The notes under the pieces are model-generated. The model saw nothing but the letters and a program-made list of their open reading frames with translations. It did not search any database and was not told where the DNA came from. Source: Muribaculum gordoncarteri (lineage in GTDB: Bacteria; Bacteroidota; Bacteroidia; Bacteroidales; Muribaculaceae). Taken from it: 64,000 bases of DNA. This document shows, piece by piece, positions 1 through 8,284 of the stretch. The stretch's first letter is position 1. Each line of letters opens with the position of its first letter. A program made the position numbers and the translations under genes. Location: the NCBI RefSeq assembly GCF_004803695.1, contig NZ_CP039393.1, forward strand, positions 620,001-684,000, read 5' to 3'.

Positions 1-2
1 AT

Positions 3-197
3 GATTTTGTAATATATAAAGAGGCCACCGATTACATGTGGAATTCACTGAAGCTTGAACATTGCAGCGGAGTGTCGAGTTATATAGTCAAAGCGGATGA
101 AGAGGGAATCTCAAAGGCCGACAATTATGGCTATTTTGATTTGGAATGGAGTGACGATGTTGTCATCCCGGCTTTCTCGGCACACTCGCTGATGTAA
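3..197 (+). CDS. C-terminal end of an unrecognised protein (partial)
   Basis: An open frame enters from the left edge and ends at a TAA at 195-197, giving 64 residues. The last residues are VVIPAFSAHSLM. A C-terminal beta-strand followed by such a tail is seen in some glycoside hydrolases, but I do not recognise the family. No start lies in the window. It runs in the same direction as the MscS gene, which begins 24 bases later, so the two could be co-transcribed. Confidence 0.5.
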   Translation, partial: DFVIYKEATDYMWNSLKLEHCSGVSSYIVKADEEGISKADNYGYFDLEWSDDVVIPAFSAHSLM

Positions 198-221
198 CAT
201 TGTTGAACGCAAAGTGACTGT

Positions 222-1370
222 ATGATCGTAAATGTTGAAGATATGATGGCCGGCGGAATGGTTGCCGGCGGGGGAGTCACGCCTGCTCCTACCGATTCGA
301 TTTCCGGATTTGACAAAGGCATGAAGACGCTTGAAAGCATGTCGCTTGATGATTTAATCAATCGGCTTGTGAGCGGATTGGTCGATTTTGCCATACACCT
401 GGCTATCGCCATACTCGTATTCTATGTAGGAAAGTTTATAATCACCAAGATTTATAACATAACATCGTCGGTGTTTATAAGGCGGCGGATTGACCGTTCG
501 CTCGCCACGTTTGTCCTGAGCCTCATACGCATAGTGCTCTATTTCATTCTTGTGGTGACGGTGGTCGGCATCCTCGGCATCGAAACGAGCTCGTTCCTCG
601 CGCTGTTTGCATCGGCCGGTGTTGCCGTGGGTTTGGCGTTAAGCGGAACATTGCAGAATTTTGCCGGAGGAGTGCTGATATTGCTCCTCAAGCCCTATAA
701 AATCGGTGATTACATCGAGGCGCAGGGCTATTCGGGAATCGTCAAGGAGATTCAGATATTCAGCACCATAATCAACACGCCCGACAATAAGCAGATAATC
801 ATACCTAACGGCGGATTGTCGACAAGCTCAATCAACAACTACTCCAAGGAGGAGTATCGTCGTGTCGATTGGTCGGTGTCGATAGCTTACGGCGATGATG
901 TGGATGTCGCAAAGGCTGCGATTCTCGATATGCTCAGGAGCGATGATCGCATTGTGGTTAAGTATGTCGAGGACGACCGCAAGATGCGTGCCGACCGTAA
1001 GGAGATCGAAGAAACATCCGACAATGGTGACGCGGAATCGGAGGCAGCTGTCGAGCCTGTTGAGAAGAAGAGCTGGATTAAGCGGGTTTTCAGCAGCCGT
1101 AAGAAAGTGACCGTCATCTCCGACAGGATCGATGCCGAGCATGCCAAGACTCTTGAGATGCTGCCCAAGGCCGACCGCTCGCCGTTTGTCGCACTTGGCG
1201 TATTGAACTCAAGCAGCATCGACATAACGGTGCGCGCCTGGACACGCTCCGAATTCTATTGGGGAGTCTTCTATGAGATGAATGAGCGCTTCTACAAGGA
1301 ACTTCCTGAAAAGGGCCTCCACTTCCCATTCCCTCAAATGGATGTGCATCTCAACCATATCAATAGTTAG
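222..1370 (+). CDS. MscS-family mechanosensitive ion channel
   Basis: A 382-residue inner-membrane channel that would release solutes on hypo-osmotic shock. Three hydrophobic segments lie near residues 53-75, 97-118 and 124-160. The third is the Gly/Ala-rich pore helix, with SAGVAVGLALSGTLQNFAGG around 131-150. The beta domain follows (PYKIGDYIEA, then IIIPNG near 193-197). The cytoplasmic alpha/beta domain resumes at SPFVALGVLNSSSIDITVRAW. Between them, at about 246-318, is a strongly charged Glu/Lys/Arg insertion that simple MscS proteins lack. The class is secure; the role of the insertion is unknown. Confidence 0.93.
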   Translation: MIVNVEDMMAGGMVAGGGVTPAPTDSISGFDKGMKTLESMSLDDLINRLVSGLVDFAIHLAIAILVFYVGKFIITKIYNITSSVFIRRRIDRSLATFVLSLIRIVLYFILVVTVVGILGIETSSFLALFASAGVAVGLALSGTLQNFAGGVLILLLKPYKIGDYIEAQGYSGIVKEIQIFSTIINTPDNKQIIIPNGGLSTSSINNYSKEEYRRVDWSVSIAYGDDVDVAKAAILDMLRSDDRIVVKYVEDDRKMRADRKEIEETSDNGDAESEAAVEPVEKKSWIKRVFSSRKKVTVISDRIDAEHAKTLEMLPKADRSPFVALGVLNSSSIDITVRAWTRSEFYWGVFYEMNERFYKELPEKGLHFPFPQMDVHLNHINS

Positions 1371-1406
1371 AATTTGAAAATATAAATTAATATAAAACAA
1401 TGTCGA

Positions 1407-1437
1407 TATAGCCATTTTTTAAAAAGAAATGGCTATA
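1407..1437 (+). terminator. Hairpin after the MscS gene, overlapping a promoter
   Basis: A perfect 11-bp inverted repeat (1407-1417 with 1427-1437) surrounds a 9-base AT-rich loop. It lies 37 bases after the MscS stop. There is no long T-run after the stem on the plus strand, so termination is only likely. The right arm runs into the -7 box described next. Confidence 0.55.
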
Positions 1438-1441
1438 TTTG
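1434..1441 (+). promoter_or_regulatory. Bacteroidetes -7 box upstream of recJ
   Basis: TATATTTG matches TAnnTTTG exactly and lies 138 bases before the recJ start. The right arm of the preceding hairpin overlaps its first four bases. No clear -33 TTG is visible at the usual spacing, so the call rests on the -7 box and its position. Confidence 0.45.
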
Positions 1442-1477
1442 CGTTATATCCCCAAGTCGGTTTTCGTGCCTCTCCTC

Positions 1478-1570
1478 ATGCTCACGATGAACGGCCGGCT
1501 TCATTATATTATGCTCTCTCTTCTTGCAGCCGTTGTTTACAGCGGCCTCTTCTACGCCAAAAATAAATAA
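1478..1570 (+). CDS. Possible 30-residue membrane peptide
   Basis: A short frame after the promoter and 8 bases before recJ encodes MLTMNGRLHYIMLSLLAAVV followed by YSGLFYAKNK. It has one hydrophobic segment and a basic tail, as in many small membrane proteins. A second in-frame ATG lies at 1487. It could be chance, since nothing but position and composition supports it. Confidence 0.25.
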   Translation: MLTMNGRLHYIMLSLLAAVVYSGLFYAKNK

Positions 1571-1578
1571 CAACATAA

Positions 1579-3309
1579 ATGATAAGTAAATGGAATTACT
1601 TACCCCTTACTACAGAAGAACAAAAATTAGAGACGGAATTGGCGTCGCGTTACGCCAACTGTCCTCCTATTAGCGAGCTTTTGGTTCAGCGTGGCATATC
1701 GTCGGTGGAAGAGGCTGAGCGTTTCTTTCATCCGTCGTTGAAAAATATGCACGATCCGTTCCTTATGCCCGATATGGATAAAGCTGTAAACAGGCTTAAC
1801 AGAGCCATGGGGTCAAAGGAGAAGATTCTGGTGTTTGGCGACTATGATGTCGATGGCACAACATCGGTGGCATTGGTCTATAAATACCTTCAGAATTTTT
1901 ACTCCAACATTGAGTATTACATACCCACTCGTTACGATGAAGGGTATGGAATTTCAATCAGGACTATTGACGAGGCCGCCGCTTCGGGGGTCAAGCTCAT
2001 CATAATCCTCGATTGTGGAATAAAGGCGATAGAAGAGATCAAGTATGCGCGTGAACTCGGTATCGATTTCATAATATGCGACCATCACGTGCCCGACGAG
2101 GAACTGCCTCCTGCTGTGGCCATACTGAATCCCAAGCTTGAGGGGAGTACCTATCCGTGTCCCCATCTGTCGGGTTGCGGTGTGGGCTACAAGTTCATGC
2201 AGGCGTTTTCGATGAGCAACGGCATCAAGTCCAATGAACTTGAGGGCATGCTCGACCTTGTCGCAGTAAGTATTGCCGCCGACATAGTGCCCATGGTGGG
2301 CGAGAATCGCATAATGGCCTATTGGGGATTGAAGCGCCTCAGCTCAAATCCTAATGTGGGATTGCGTGCGATAATAAAGATATGTCAGCTCAACAACCGT
2401 GAAATCACCATCAGCGATGTAATCTTCAAGATAGGGCCGCGCATCAATGCCTCGGGTCGTATGCAGAGCGGTCGCGAGGCCGTGGAACTGCTTGTGTCGC
2501 GTGACTTCGCCGAGGCCTATCAGAAGGCCAAGAACATCGACCAGTATAATAAAGACCGTAAGGAACTTGACAAGCGCATAACCGAGGAGGCCAATGCCAT
2601 AATCGAGAGTCACGACAAATTGCTGAATGACAAAAAATCGATAGTCATCTACAATAAGGACTGGCATAAGGGCATAATAGGCATCGTTGCGTCGCGACTT
2701 ACCGAGCTTTACTATAAGCCATCGGTTGTGTTGACGCTCTCCAACGGTCTTGCCACCGGTTCTTCGCGTTCGGTTCAGGGATTTGATGTGTACAGCGCCA
2801 TCGAAGCGTCACGTGACCTTCTTGAGAACTTCGGCGGACACACTTATGCCGTGGGACTGTCGATGAAGGAGGAGAACATCCCGGAATTCCGACGCCGTTT
2901 CGAGGAGTATGTCGCACAGAACATACTGCCTTCGCAGTTGACGCCTCAACTCGACATCGACGCTTACCTCACGTTTGCCGAGATAACGCCCGAATTCCTG
3001 GGACTGCTGCGTAAGTTCAATCCCTTCGGTCCCGGCAATCAGAAACCGGTGTTCTGCTCTCGCGGTGTACTCGATTTCGGAACAAGCAAGCTTGTAGGAA
3101 AGCACCTTGAGCACATCAAGCTTGAGCTTGTCGACAACACATCGGGAAAGGTCATGAACGGTATCGCGTTCAATATGGGCAAGTACTTTGAACATATCCA
3201 TGCACGCAAGCCGTTTGACATCTGCTATACGATAGAGGAGAACAAGCATCAGAATTCCTCTAACTCGATTCAGCTTCAAGTAAAGGAGATAAGGGTAGTC
3301 ACCGAGTGA
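1579..3309 (+). CDS. recJ: Single-stranded-DNA-specific exonuclease RecJ
   Basis: A 5'-3' single-strand DNA exonuclease (576 residues) acting in recombination and mismatch or base-excision repair. The DHH-family metal sites are visible: FGDYDVDG at about 86-93, LDCG near 144-147 and CDHH at 167-170. The DHHA1 domain carries the GGHTYAVGLS motif, and an OB-like C-terminal domain follows. Length is normal for bacterial RecJ. The stop overlaps the GTG start of recQ, which implies translational coupling of the two repair enzymes. Confidence 0.97.
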   Translation: MISKWNYLPLTTEEQKLETELASRYANCPPISELLVQRGISSVEEAERFFHPSLKNMHDPFLMPDMDKAVNRLNRAMGSKEKILVFGDYDVDGTTSVALVYKYLQNFYSNIEYYIPTRYDEGYGISIRTIDEAAASGVKLIIILDCGIKAIEEIKYARELGIDFIICDHHVPDEELPPAVAILNPKLEGSTYPCPHLSGCGVGYKFMQAFSMSNGIKSNELEGMLDLVAVSIAADIVPMVGENRIMAYWGLKRLSSNPNVGLRAIIKICQLNNREITISDVIFKIGPRINASGRMQSGREAVELLVSRDFAEAYQKAKNIDQYNKDRKELDKRITEEANAIIESHDKLLNDKKSIVIYNKDWHKGIIGIVASRLTELYYKPSVVLTLSNGLATGSSRSVQGFDVYSAIEASRDLLENFGGHTYAVGLSMKEENIPEFRRRFEEYVAQNILPSQLTPQLDIDAYLTFAEITPEFLGLLRKFNPFGPGNQKPVFCSRGVLDFGTSKLVGKHLEHIKLELVDNTSGKVMNGIAFNMGKYFEHIHARKPFDICYTIEENKHQNSSNSIQLQVKEIRVVTE

Positions 3310-5216
3310 AGCGGGCTCTCATCCATGACATCCTCAAGCGATATTGGGGTTACGACTCTTTCCGTCCAAGGCAGGAGGAGATAATCATGTCGGTCCTTGA
3401 CGGGCGTGACACTCTCGGACTGCTGCCTACCGGAGGGGGAAAGTCGCTCACTTTTCAGGTGCCGGCAATGGTATTCGAGGGAATAACCGTTGTCGTCACC
3501 CCCCTTATATCGTTAATGAAGGATCAGGTCGACAACCTCAGGGCAGCGGGCATCCGAGCCGTGTGTCTACACTCGGGACTGTCACGTGCCGAGCACCGGC
3601 TGGCTCTTGACCGATGCCGTCTTGGCAAGGCCAAATTGATGTATGTGTCACCTGAGAAGCTGCAGTCGGCTACATTCATCGACCAGTTGCGTTCGATGGA
3701 TGTAAGTTTCCTTGTTGTCGACGAGGCCCACTGTATATCGCAATGGGGCTATGATTTCCGTCCATCCTATCTGAAGATAAGTCTTATACGTGAGCTGTTC
3801 CCCGACATACCGGTTCTTGCGCTCACGGCGTCGGCTACACCTGTAGTGGTCGATGACATAATGGACAAACTCGGCTTCAAGGAGCGCAATGTCTACGCCC
3901 GCAGTTTTTCGCGTGACAATCTATCCTATATTGTGCGCAATGACTTTGACAAGGAGCGACGGCTGATCAATGTGCTTACCAATACATCGGGGAGTGCTAT
4001 TGTATATGTGAGGTCACGCCGTCGCACAAGGGAGATTGCCGATATGCTTGTGCGTAACGGCATATCGGCCGACTACTACCATGCCGGACTTGACGCAACC
4101 GAAAAGAATGAAAAGCAGAACAATTGGAAGACCGACGGCGTGCGCGTTATGGTCGCCACAAATGCTTTCGGAATGGGCATCGACAAGCCCGATGTAAGAA
4201 CCGTGGTTCATTACGACATACCATCGTCACTTGAGGAGTACTATCAGGAGGCTGGCCGAGCCGGGCGTGACGGCAAAGAGGCTTTTGCTGTTCTGCTTGT
4301 GTCACGTGCCGACAAAGGCAGGCTTACAAGGATGCTTTCCGAAATGTTTCCTCCGAAGGATTTCATACGCAGAGTGTATGAACTGGCGGGAAATTTCGTC
4401 AATGTAGCGGTTGGCGACGGTTATAATTCGGTGTACGAGTTCAATTTCGCACTGTTCCTGAAAACCTACGATTTGCCCCCGCTTACCACACGAAGTGCCA
4501 TGCGCTTGCTCACCCAGGCCCAGTACTTTGAATTTGTCGAGGAGGTGACGATGCAGTCGCGCGTTATGATAACGGCCAATAAAAGCGAATTGTACTCCGT
4601 TAAGCTTGATGAAGCGGGCGAGCGCGTCTTTAATATGCTGTTGCGGAGTTACACGGGCTTGTTTGCCGACTTTGTCTACATAAATGAATCGGTTATCGCC
4701 CGTCGTGCTGATGTCGACGAACAGAAAGTGTATGAAACGATGCTTCAGCTTTCGCGCATGCACATATTGCAGTATGTGCCTCGCAAGAGCACTCCTTATT
4801 TATATTATACTACATCACGCGAGTTGCCAAAATATATCGATATGCCCCGAAGTGTCTATGAGGATCAGTACAAGCGCCTTAAGGAGCGCATTGAAGCGAT
4901 GAAGCGGTTCTCGTTTGGTGACGATGACTGTCGAGTCAACGTTATGTTGCGTTACTTCGGCGAGAAACCCGAGGCACCCTGCGGAAAGTGTGATGTGTGC
5001 CGTTCCCGTAATCGTAACCGTTTGACAAAGGGTGACAAGCAGTCGATTAAGGATTCCATCATCTATATGGTAGGTAACGCTCCTCGTTCTCTCGACTATA
5101 TCGTAGCCGAGTCGCGATATGCTGAAGATGATGTAATCGAAGCCGTTAGAGCGTTGTTGTCATCGCACATTCTGTCGATTGATGACAGTGATATGATTTC
5201 ATTGACCCGCAAATAG
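3306..5216 (+). CDS. recQ: RecQ-family ATP-dependent DNA helicase
   Basis: A 3'-5' superfamily 2 helicase of 636 residues starting with GTG inside the recJ stop (GTGA overlap). Walker A is TGGGKS at about 42-47. The DEAH box with the RecQ aromatic-rich loop (DEAHCISQWGYDFRPSY) begins at 139. Motif VI is QEAGRAGRDG. Unlike E. coli RecQ, about 190 residues with a winged-helix look separate the helicase core from the zinc cysteines (DDDC then CGKCDVC, near 540-562), and only about 75 residues follow, with no obvious HRDC domain. With RecJ it would process stalled forks and broken ends. Confidence 0.95.
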   Translation: MKRALIHDILKRYWGYDSFRPRQEEIIMSVLDGRDTLGLLPTGGGKSLTFQVPAMVFEGITVVVTPLISLMKDQVDNLRAAGIRAVCLHSGLSRAEHRLALDRCRLGKAKLMYVSPEKLQSATFIDQLRSMDVSFLVVDEAHCISQWGYDFRPSYLKISLIRELFPDIPVLALTASATPVVVDDIMDKLGFKERNVYARSFSRDNLSYIVRNDFDKERRLINVLTNTSGSAIVYVRSRRRTREIADMLVRNGISADYYHAGLDATEKNEKQNNWKTDGVRVMVATNAFGMGIDKPDVRTVVHYDIPSSLEEYYQEAGRAGRDGKEAFAVLLVSRADKGRLTRMLSEMFPPKDFIRRVYELAGNFVNVAVGDGYNSVYEFNFALFLKTYDLPPLTTRSAMRLLTQAQYFEFVEEVTMQSRVMITANKSELYSVKLDEAGERVFNMLLRSYTGLFADFVYINESVIARRADVDEQKVYETMLQLSRMHILQYVPRKSTPYLYYTTSRELPKYIDMPRSVYEDQYKRLKERIEAMKRFSFGDDDCRVNVMLRYFGEKPEAPCGKCDVCRSRNRNRLTKGDKQSIKDSIIYMVGNAPRSLDYIVAESRYAEDDVIEAVRALLSSHILSIDDSDMISLTRK

Positions 5217-5242
5217 GCGTAAGTGCGATTGCCCTATACGCC
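5216..5242. terminator. Weak hairpin between convergent recQ and the AraC gene
   Basis: GGCGTA at 5216-5221 pairs with TACGCC at 5237-5242 in the 33-base space between the two stop codons. The stem is short and lacks a strong T-run, so a shared bidirectional terminator is only a possibility. Confidence 0.3.
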
Positions 5243-5249
5243 TCTTAAA

Positions 5250-6149
5250 TCAATTAGCGGATATTTCCCTGTATTCTTTCGGAGTCCGGCCTGTGCGCCG
5301 TTTGAAAAAACGTACAAAGTGTTGTGGATACTCGAATCCGAGCCTGTCGCCGATTTGCGTGACGGAGAGCGTGAGGTCATTGAGCAGCTCTCTCGCCGCA
5401 CCCGCAAGACGCTCCGCAATCATGTCCTTGGCGGTGTTCCCTGTACTTGTCTTAACCAGTTCGCCGAAATAGCCCGGCGACAGATTGAGTTTGTCGGCGA
5501 AATAAGCAACCGTGGGCAATCCATGCTCTTGTATGTCATCGGCAATATAGCTGTCAAGCATAGCGCTGAATTTTTCTATGACTGAATTGTTTATGATCTC
5601 GCGCGTATAGAACTGCCGCTCGTAGAAGCGCAGACAATAGTCAAGGAAAACCTCTATATGCGATATGATGATGGAGCGGGTGTGACGATCGATGCTGTGT
5701 TTCATCTCTCTTTCAATCAGCGAGAGAACGGTTCCCAATAGCTCCACCTCTTCCTTGGAGAGATGCAAAGCCTCGTTGCTACTGTATGAGAAAAATCCGT
5801 AAGACGACATTTTCCGACCCAACGGTGTGCGGGCTAAAAAGTCGGGATGGAAAGCCAGTACGCTCCAGCGGGGCTGTATCATGCCCTCTTCCATGATTGA
5901 TGTGACCTTCTGGCCGGGGGCGAATGAGGTCACCGACATTTCGTCGAAATCATACTTCGTGAGGCCGTAATTTAGCTTGCAGCCTTTAGTTTCCTTGATA
6001 TATATTGCATACACCCCAAATTCGTAAGTCGTGACACCCGGTTCCAGGACTCCTTTATAGTGCCCTACGGTGATCATGGGATTCAGATGCTCAAACTCAT
6101 AGTATTCATTGAGGCGCTTTATTGAGTCAATCTTTATCTCGTTTGTCAT
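5250..6149 (-). CDS. AraC-family transcriptional regulator
   Basis: A 299-residue regulator with an N-terminal sensory region (about 1-180) and a C-terminal AraC DNA-binding domain with two helix-turn-helix units, near 213-235 (ADKLNLSPGYFGELVKTSTG) and 262-284, ending FFKRRTGRTPKEYR. It is divergent from the hydrolase/CMD-cupin/flavodoxin genes across 167 bases, the usual layout for a regulator and its target operon. The inducer is unknown. Confidence 0.9.
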   Translation of the reverse strand: MTNEIKIDSIKRLNEYYEFEHLNPMITVGHYKGVLEPGVTTYEFGVYAIYIKETKGCKLNYGLTKYDFDEMSVTSFAPGQKVTSIMEEGMIQPRWSVLAFHPDFLARTPLGRKMSSYGFFSYSSNEALHLSKEEVELLGTVLSLIEREMKHSIDRHTRSIIISHIEVFLDYCLRFYERQFYTREIINNSVIEKFSAMLDSYIADDIQEHGLPTVAYFADKLNLSPGYFGELVKTSTGNTAKDMIAERLAGAARELLNDLTLSVTQIGDRLGFEYPQHFVRFFKRRTGRTPKEYREISAN

Positions 6150-6169
6150 AATGCTTTAATTTACAAGTG

Positions 6170-6177
6170 CAAAATTA
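6170..6177 (-). promoter_or_regulatory. -7 box for the AraC-family gene
   Basis: CAAAATTA on the plus strand is TAATTTTG on the minus strand, 21 bases upstream of the ATG. It is an exact TAnnTTTG match. The -33 region is poor, which would suit a regulated promoter. Confidence 0.45.
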
Positions 6178-6253
6178 CTAATAAACACCGTCTTATAAAA
6201 ATCTGCTTTCGGGGTAAAGTAACCAATTTTTCGGAATTGTCGCAGAACCGGAA

Positions 6254-6290
6254 AAATGGTCATAAAACCCATAATTATGGTTTTCATTAC
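6254..6290. promoter_or_regulatory. Candidate AraC operator in the divergent region
   Basis: AAAACC (6264-6269) and GGTTTT (6279-6284) form an imperfect palindrome around an ATAATTAT core. The region also holds two ATGGT...CAT copies in the same orientation, and AraC proteins usually bind direct repeats. It lies just upstream of the plus-strand -7 box at 6305. Assignment to the neighbouring regulator is inferred from position. Confidence 0.35.
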
Positions 6291-6304
6291 AGTTTCAACG
6301 GGGC

Positions 6305-6312
6305 TAATTTTG
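6305..6312 (+). promoter_or_regulatory. -7 box for the hydrolase operon
   Basis: TAATTTTG matches TAnnTTTG and lies only 4 bases before the ATG at 6317, so the transcript leader would be extremely short. No TTG is seen at the proper -33 spacing, so activation by the AraC protein is plausible. Confidence 0.4.
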
Positions 6313-6316
6313 CATC

Positions 6317-7375
6317 ATGAAAATAAGACTCACAATTATTGCTGTCATATTATTGTCGCTGTGTGGCACTGTGACAGCAAAAGAAATCGAAAATAACGAT
6401 ATGGATAATCTGAAACTTACGCAAGTATGGGACAAGAAGTTCCCGAAGATAGACAAGGTCAATCATCGTAAAGTCACATTCACCAACCGTTTCGGCATAG
6501 AACTGGCTGCCGACCTTTATGAACCTGAGGACATGAGTGGCAAGCTGTCGGCGTTGGCTGTTGCCGGTCCTTTTGGCGCGGTCAAGGAACAGGTGTCGGG
6601 ACGATATGCGCAGGCTATGGCTGAGCGCGGTTTTGTGACTATGGCCTTCGACCCTTCGTTTACGGGAGAGAGCGGCGGCGAGCCCCGCAACACGGCTTCG
6701 CCCGACATAAACACCGAGGATTTTTCGGCCGCTATAGATTATCTCGCGACATTGCCGGAGGTTGATGCCGATAGGATTGGTGTAATCGGTATTTGCGGAT
6801 GGGGAGGCATGGCTCTAAATGCGGCCGCTATCGACACCCGCATCAAGGCCACCGTGACATCGACAATGTATAATATGAGTGAGCAGATGCACAATGGTTA
6901 TCAGTTTGCCCCCATGTCTGCCGCCGATCTGCACAAGACCAAGGTTGCTATTAACGCGCAGCGTACAGCCGATGCCATCGCCGGAAAGCCGGAATATGTA
7001 GGCGGTTTCCCAAAAGAGTGTCCTGTCGATGTACCGCAGTTTATGCTTGATTACTGGGACTTTTACATGTCACCCGAAAGAGGATATATCGACCGTGCTC
7101 CGGCTTGTTCCACAGGATGGACTAAGACAACGCCGCTGTCATTTATCAACACGCCCCTCGATACATTCATCGGAGATATCATCACACCGGTGCTGCTTAT
7201 TCACGGCGAGAAAGCTCATTCCCGTTACTTCAGCGAGGAGGCATTCGTAAGACTTAAAGGCGACAACAAGCATCTTATGATTATCCCCGGTGCTAATCAC
7301 ACCGACCTCTATGACAACCTCGATGTCATACCTTACGACGATATAGAGCAGTTTTTCAAGAGTAATCTGAAATAA
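6317..7375 (+). CDS. Secreted alpha/beta hydrolase
   Basis: A 352-residue protein with an N-terminal signal peptide (about 1-21) and an alpha/beta hydrolase fold. The nucleophile elbow reads GICGWGG with Cys near 160, the dienelactone-hydrolase type rather than the usual serine. A His in PGANHTDLYD near the C-terminus would complete the site, and LLIHGEKAHSR holds an acidic candidate. It is first of three plus-strand genes facing an AraC regulator. The substrate is unknown. Confidence 0.85.
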   Translation: MKIRLTIIAVILLSLCGTVTAKEIENNDMDNLKLTQVWDKKFPKIDKVNHRKVTFTNRFGIELAADLYEPEDMSGKLSALAVAGPFGAVKEQVSGRYAQAMAERGFVTMAFDPSFTGESGGEPRNTASPDINTEDFSAAIDYLATLPEVDADRIGVIGICGWGGMALNAAAIDTRIKATVTSTMYNMSEQMHNGYQFAPMSAADLHKTKVAINAQRTADAIAGKPEYVGGFPKECPVDVPQFMLDYWDFYMSPERGYIDRAPACSTGWTKTTPLSFINTPLDTFIGDIITPVLLIHGEKAHSRYFSEEAFVRLKGDNKHLMIIPGANHTDLYDNLDVIPYDDIEQFFKSNLK

Positions 7376-7408
7376 TTGATAGTGCGATTAAAACCCGGTT
7401 TAGATGAT

Positions 7409-7416
7409 TAACTTTG
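7409..7416 (+). promoter_or_regulatory. Possible internal -7 box before the CMD-cupin gene
   Basis: TAACTTTG lies 10 bases before the ATG at 7427, in the 51-base gap after the hydrolase. It matches TAnnTTTG, but there is no TTG at the expected distance. It may give separate expression of the last two genes. Confidence 0.3.
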
Positions 7417-7426
7417 TAACCCGACA

Positions 7427-8284
7427 ATGAATAATCGTATATTTTTTACAATCGTTTCTATATTAATGACATTAACATCCGTTATGGCACAACAGAAAAT
7501 AGTTCAACCCTCAGCTCGCGGCACGAAGGTGACGCAAACGGCAGGTCACCAGCAGCTTGGTGACTTCGCCCCGGAGTTCGCCCACCTCAACGACGACATC
7601 CTTTTCGGCGAAGTGTGGAGCCGCAACGACCTCCTTTCGCTGCGCGACCGCAGCCTCGTGACAATAACCTCGCTCATATCGATGGGCATAACCGACAATT
7701 CACTCAAATATCACCTGACGACAGCGAAACAGAACGGCATAACCCGCACCGAGATTGCTGAAATCATCACTCACATAGCCTTTTACGCCGGTTGGCCTAA
7801 GGCGTGGGCGGCGTTCAACCTCGCCAAGGAGGTATGGAACGATGACATTAAGGGCGAAGATGCCAAAACCGCCTTTGCCCGCACAATGATATTTCCTATT
7901 GGCGAACCTAACACCGCATACGCCAAATATTTCACAGGCAACAGCTATCTTGCTCCCATATCCACTGAACAGATTCCGTTTTTCAATGTCACTTTTGAGC
8001 CGGGGTGCCGCAACAACTGGCATATACACAAAGCAGAGAAGGGCGGAGGCCAGATGCTTGTTGGTGTTGCCGGTCGCGGCTGGTATCAGGAGGAAGGCAA
8101 ACCCGCAGTGGAGATACTCCCCGGCACCGTAGTCCACATTCCCGCCAACGTGAAGCACTGGCACGGAGCAGCAAAAGACTCATGGTTTGCTCATCTTGCT
8201 TTTGAAATACCCGGCGAAAAGACTGAAAACGTATGGCTTGAACCGGTCAACGACGAAGAATACAACAAACTTGAATCACGATGA
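7427..8284 (+). CDS. Exported carboxymuconolactone decarboxylase-like/cupin fusion
   Basis: A 285-residue protein with a signal peptide (about 1-21), a CMD-like helical domain (about 47-140; LGDFAPEFAHLNDDILFGEVW, then AEIITHIAFYAGWPKAWAA) and a cupin domain (about 175-270). Cupin metal ligands look intact: NNWHIHKAEKGGGQ with H199 and H201, then KHWHG near 243-247. The AhpD-type CxxC pair is absent, so a peroxidase role is unlikely. The stop overlaps the next ATG, linking it to the flavodoxin. A role in quinone or electrophile handling is inferred from family and neighbours. Confidence 0.85.
   Translation: MNNRIFFTIVSILMTLTSVMAQQKIVQPSARGTKVTQTAGHQQLGDFAPEFAHLNDDILFGEVWSRNDLLSLRDRSLVTITSLISMGITDNSLKYHLTTAKQNGITRTEIAEIITHIAFYAGWPKAWAAFNLAKEVWNDDIKGEDAKTAFARTMIFPIGEPNTAYAKYFTGNSYLAPISTEQIPFFNVTFEPGCRNNWHIHKAEKGGGQMLVGVAGRGWYQEEGKPAVEILPGTVVHIPANVKHWHGAAKDSWFAHLAFEIPGEKTENVWLEPVNDEEYNKLESR

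Noticed and set aside
1429-1566. 45-codon frame starting in the hairpin before recJ
   Set aside because: Its product looks random and it overlaps the better 30-residue candidate in another frame.
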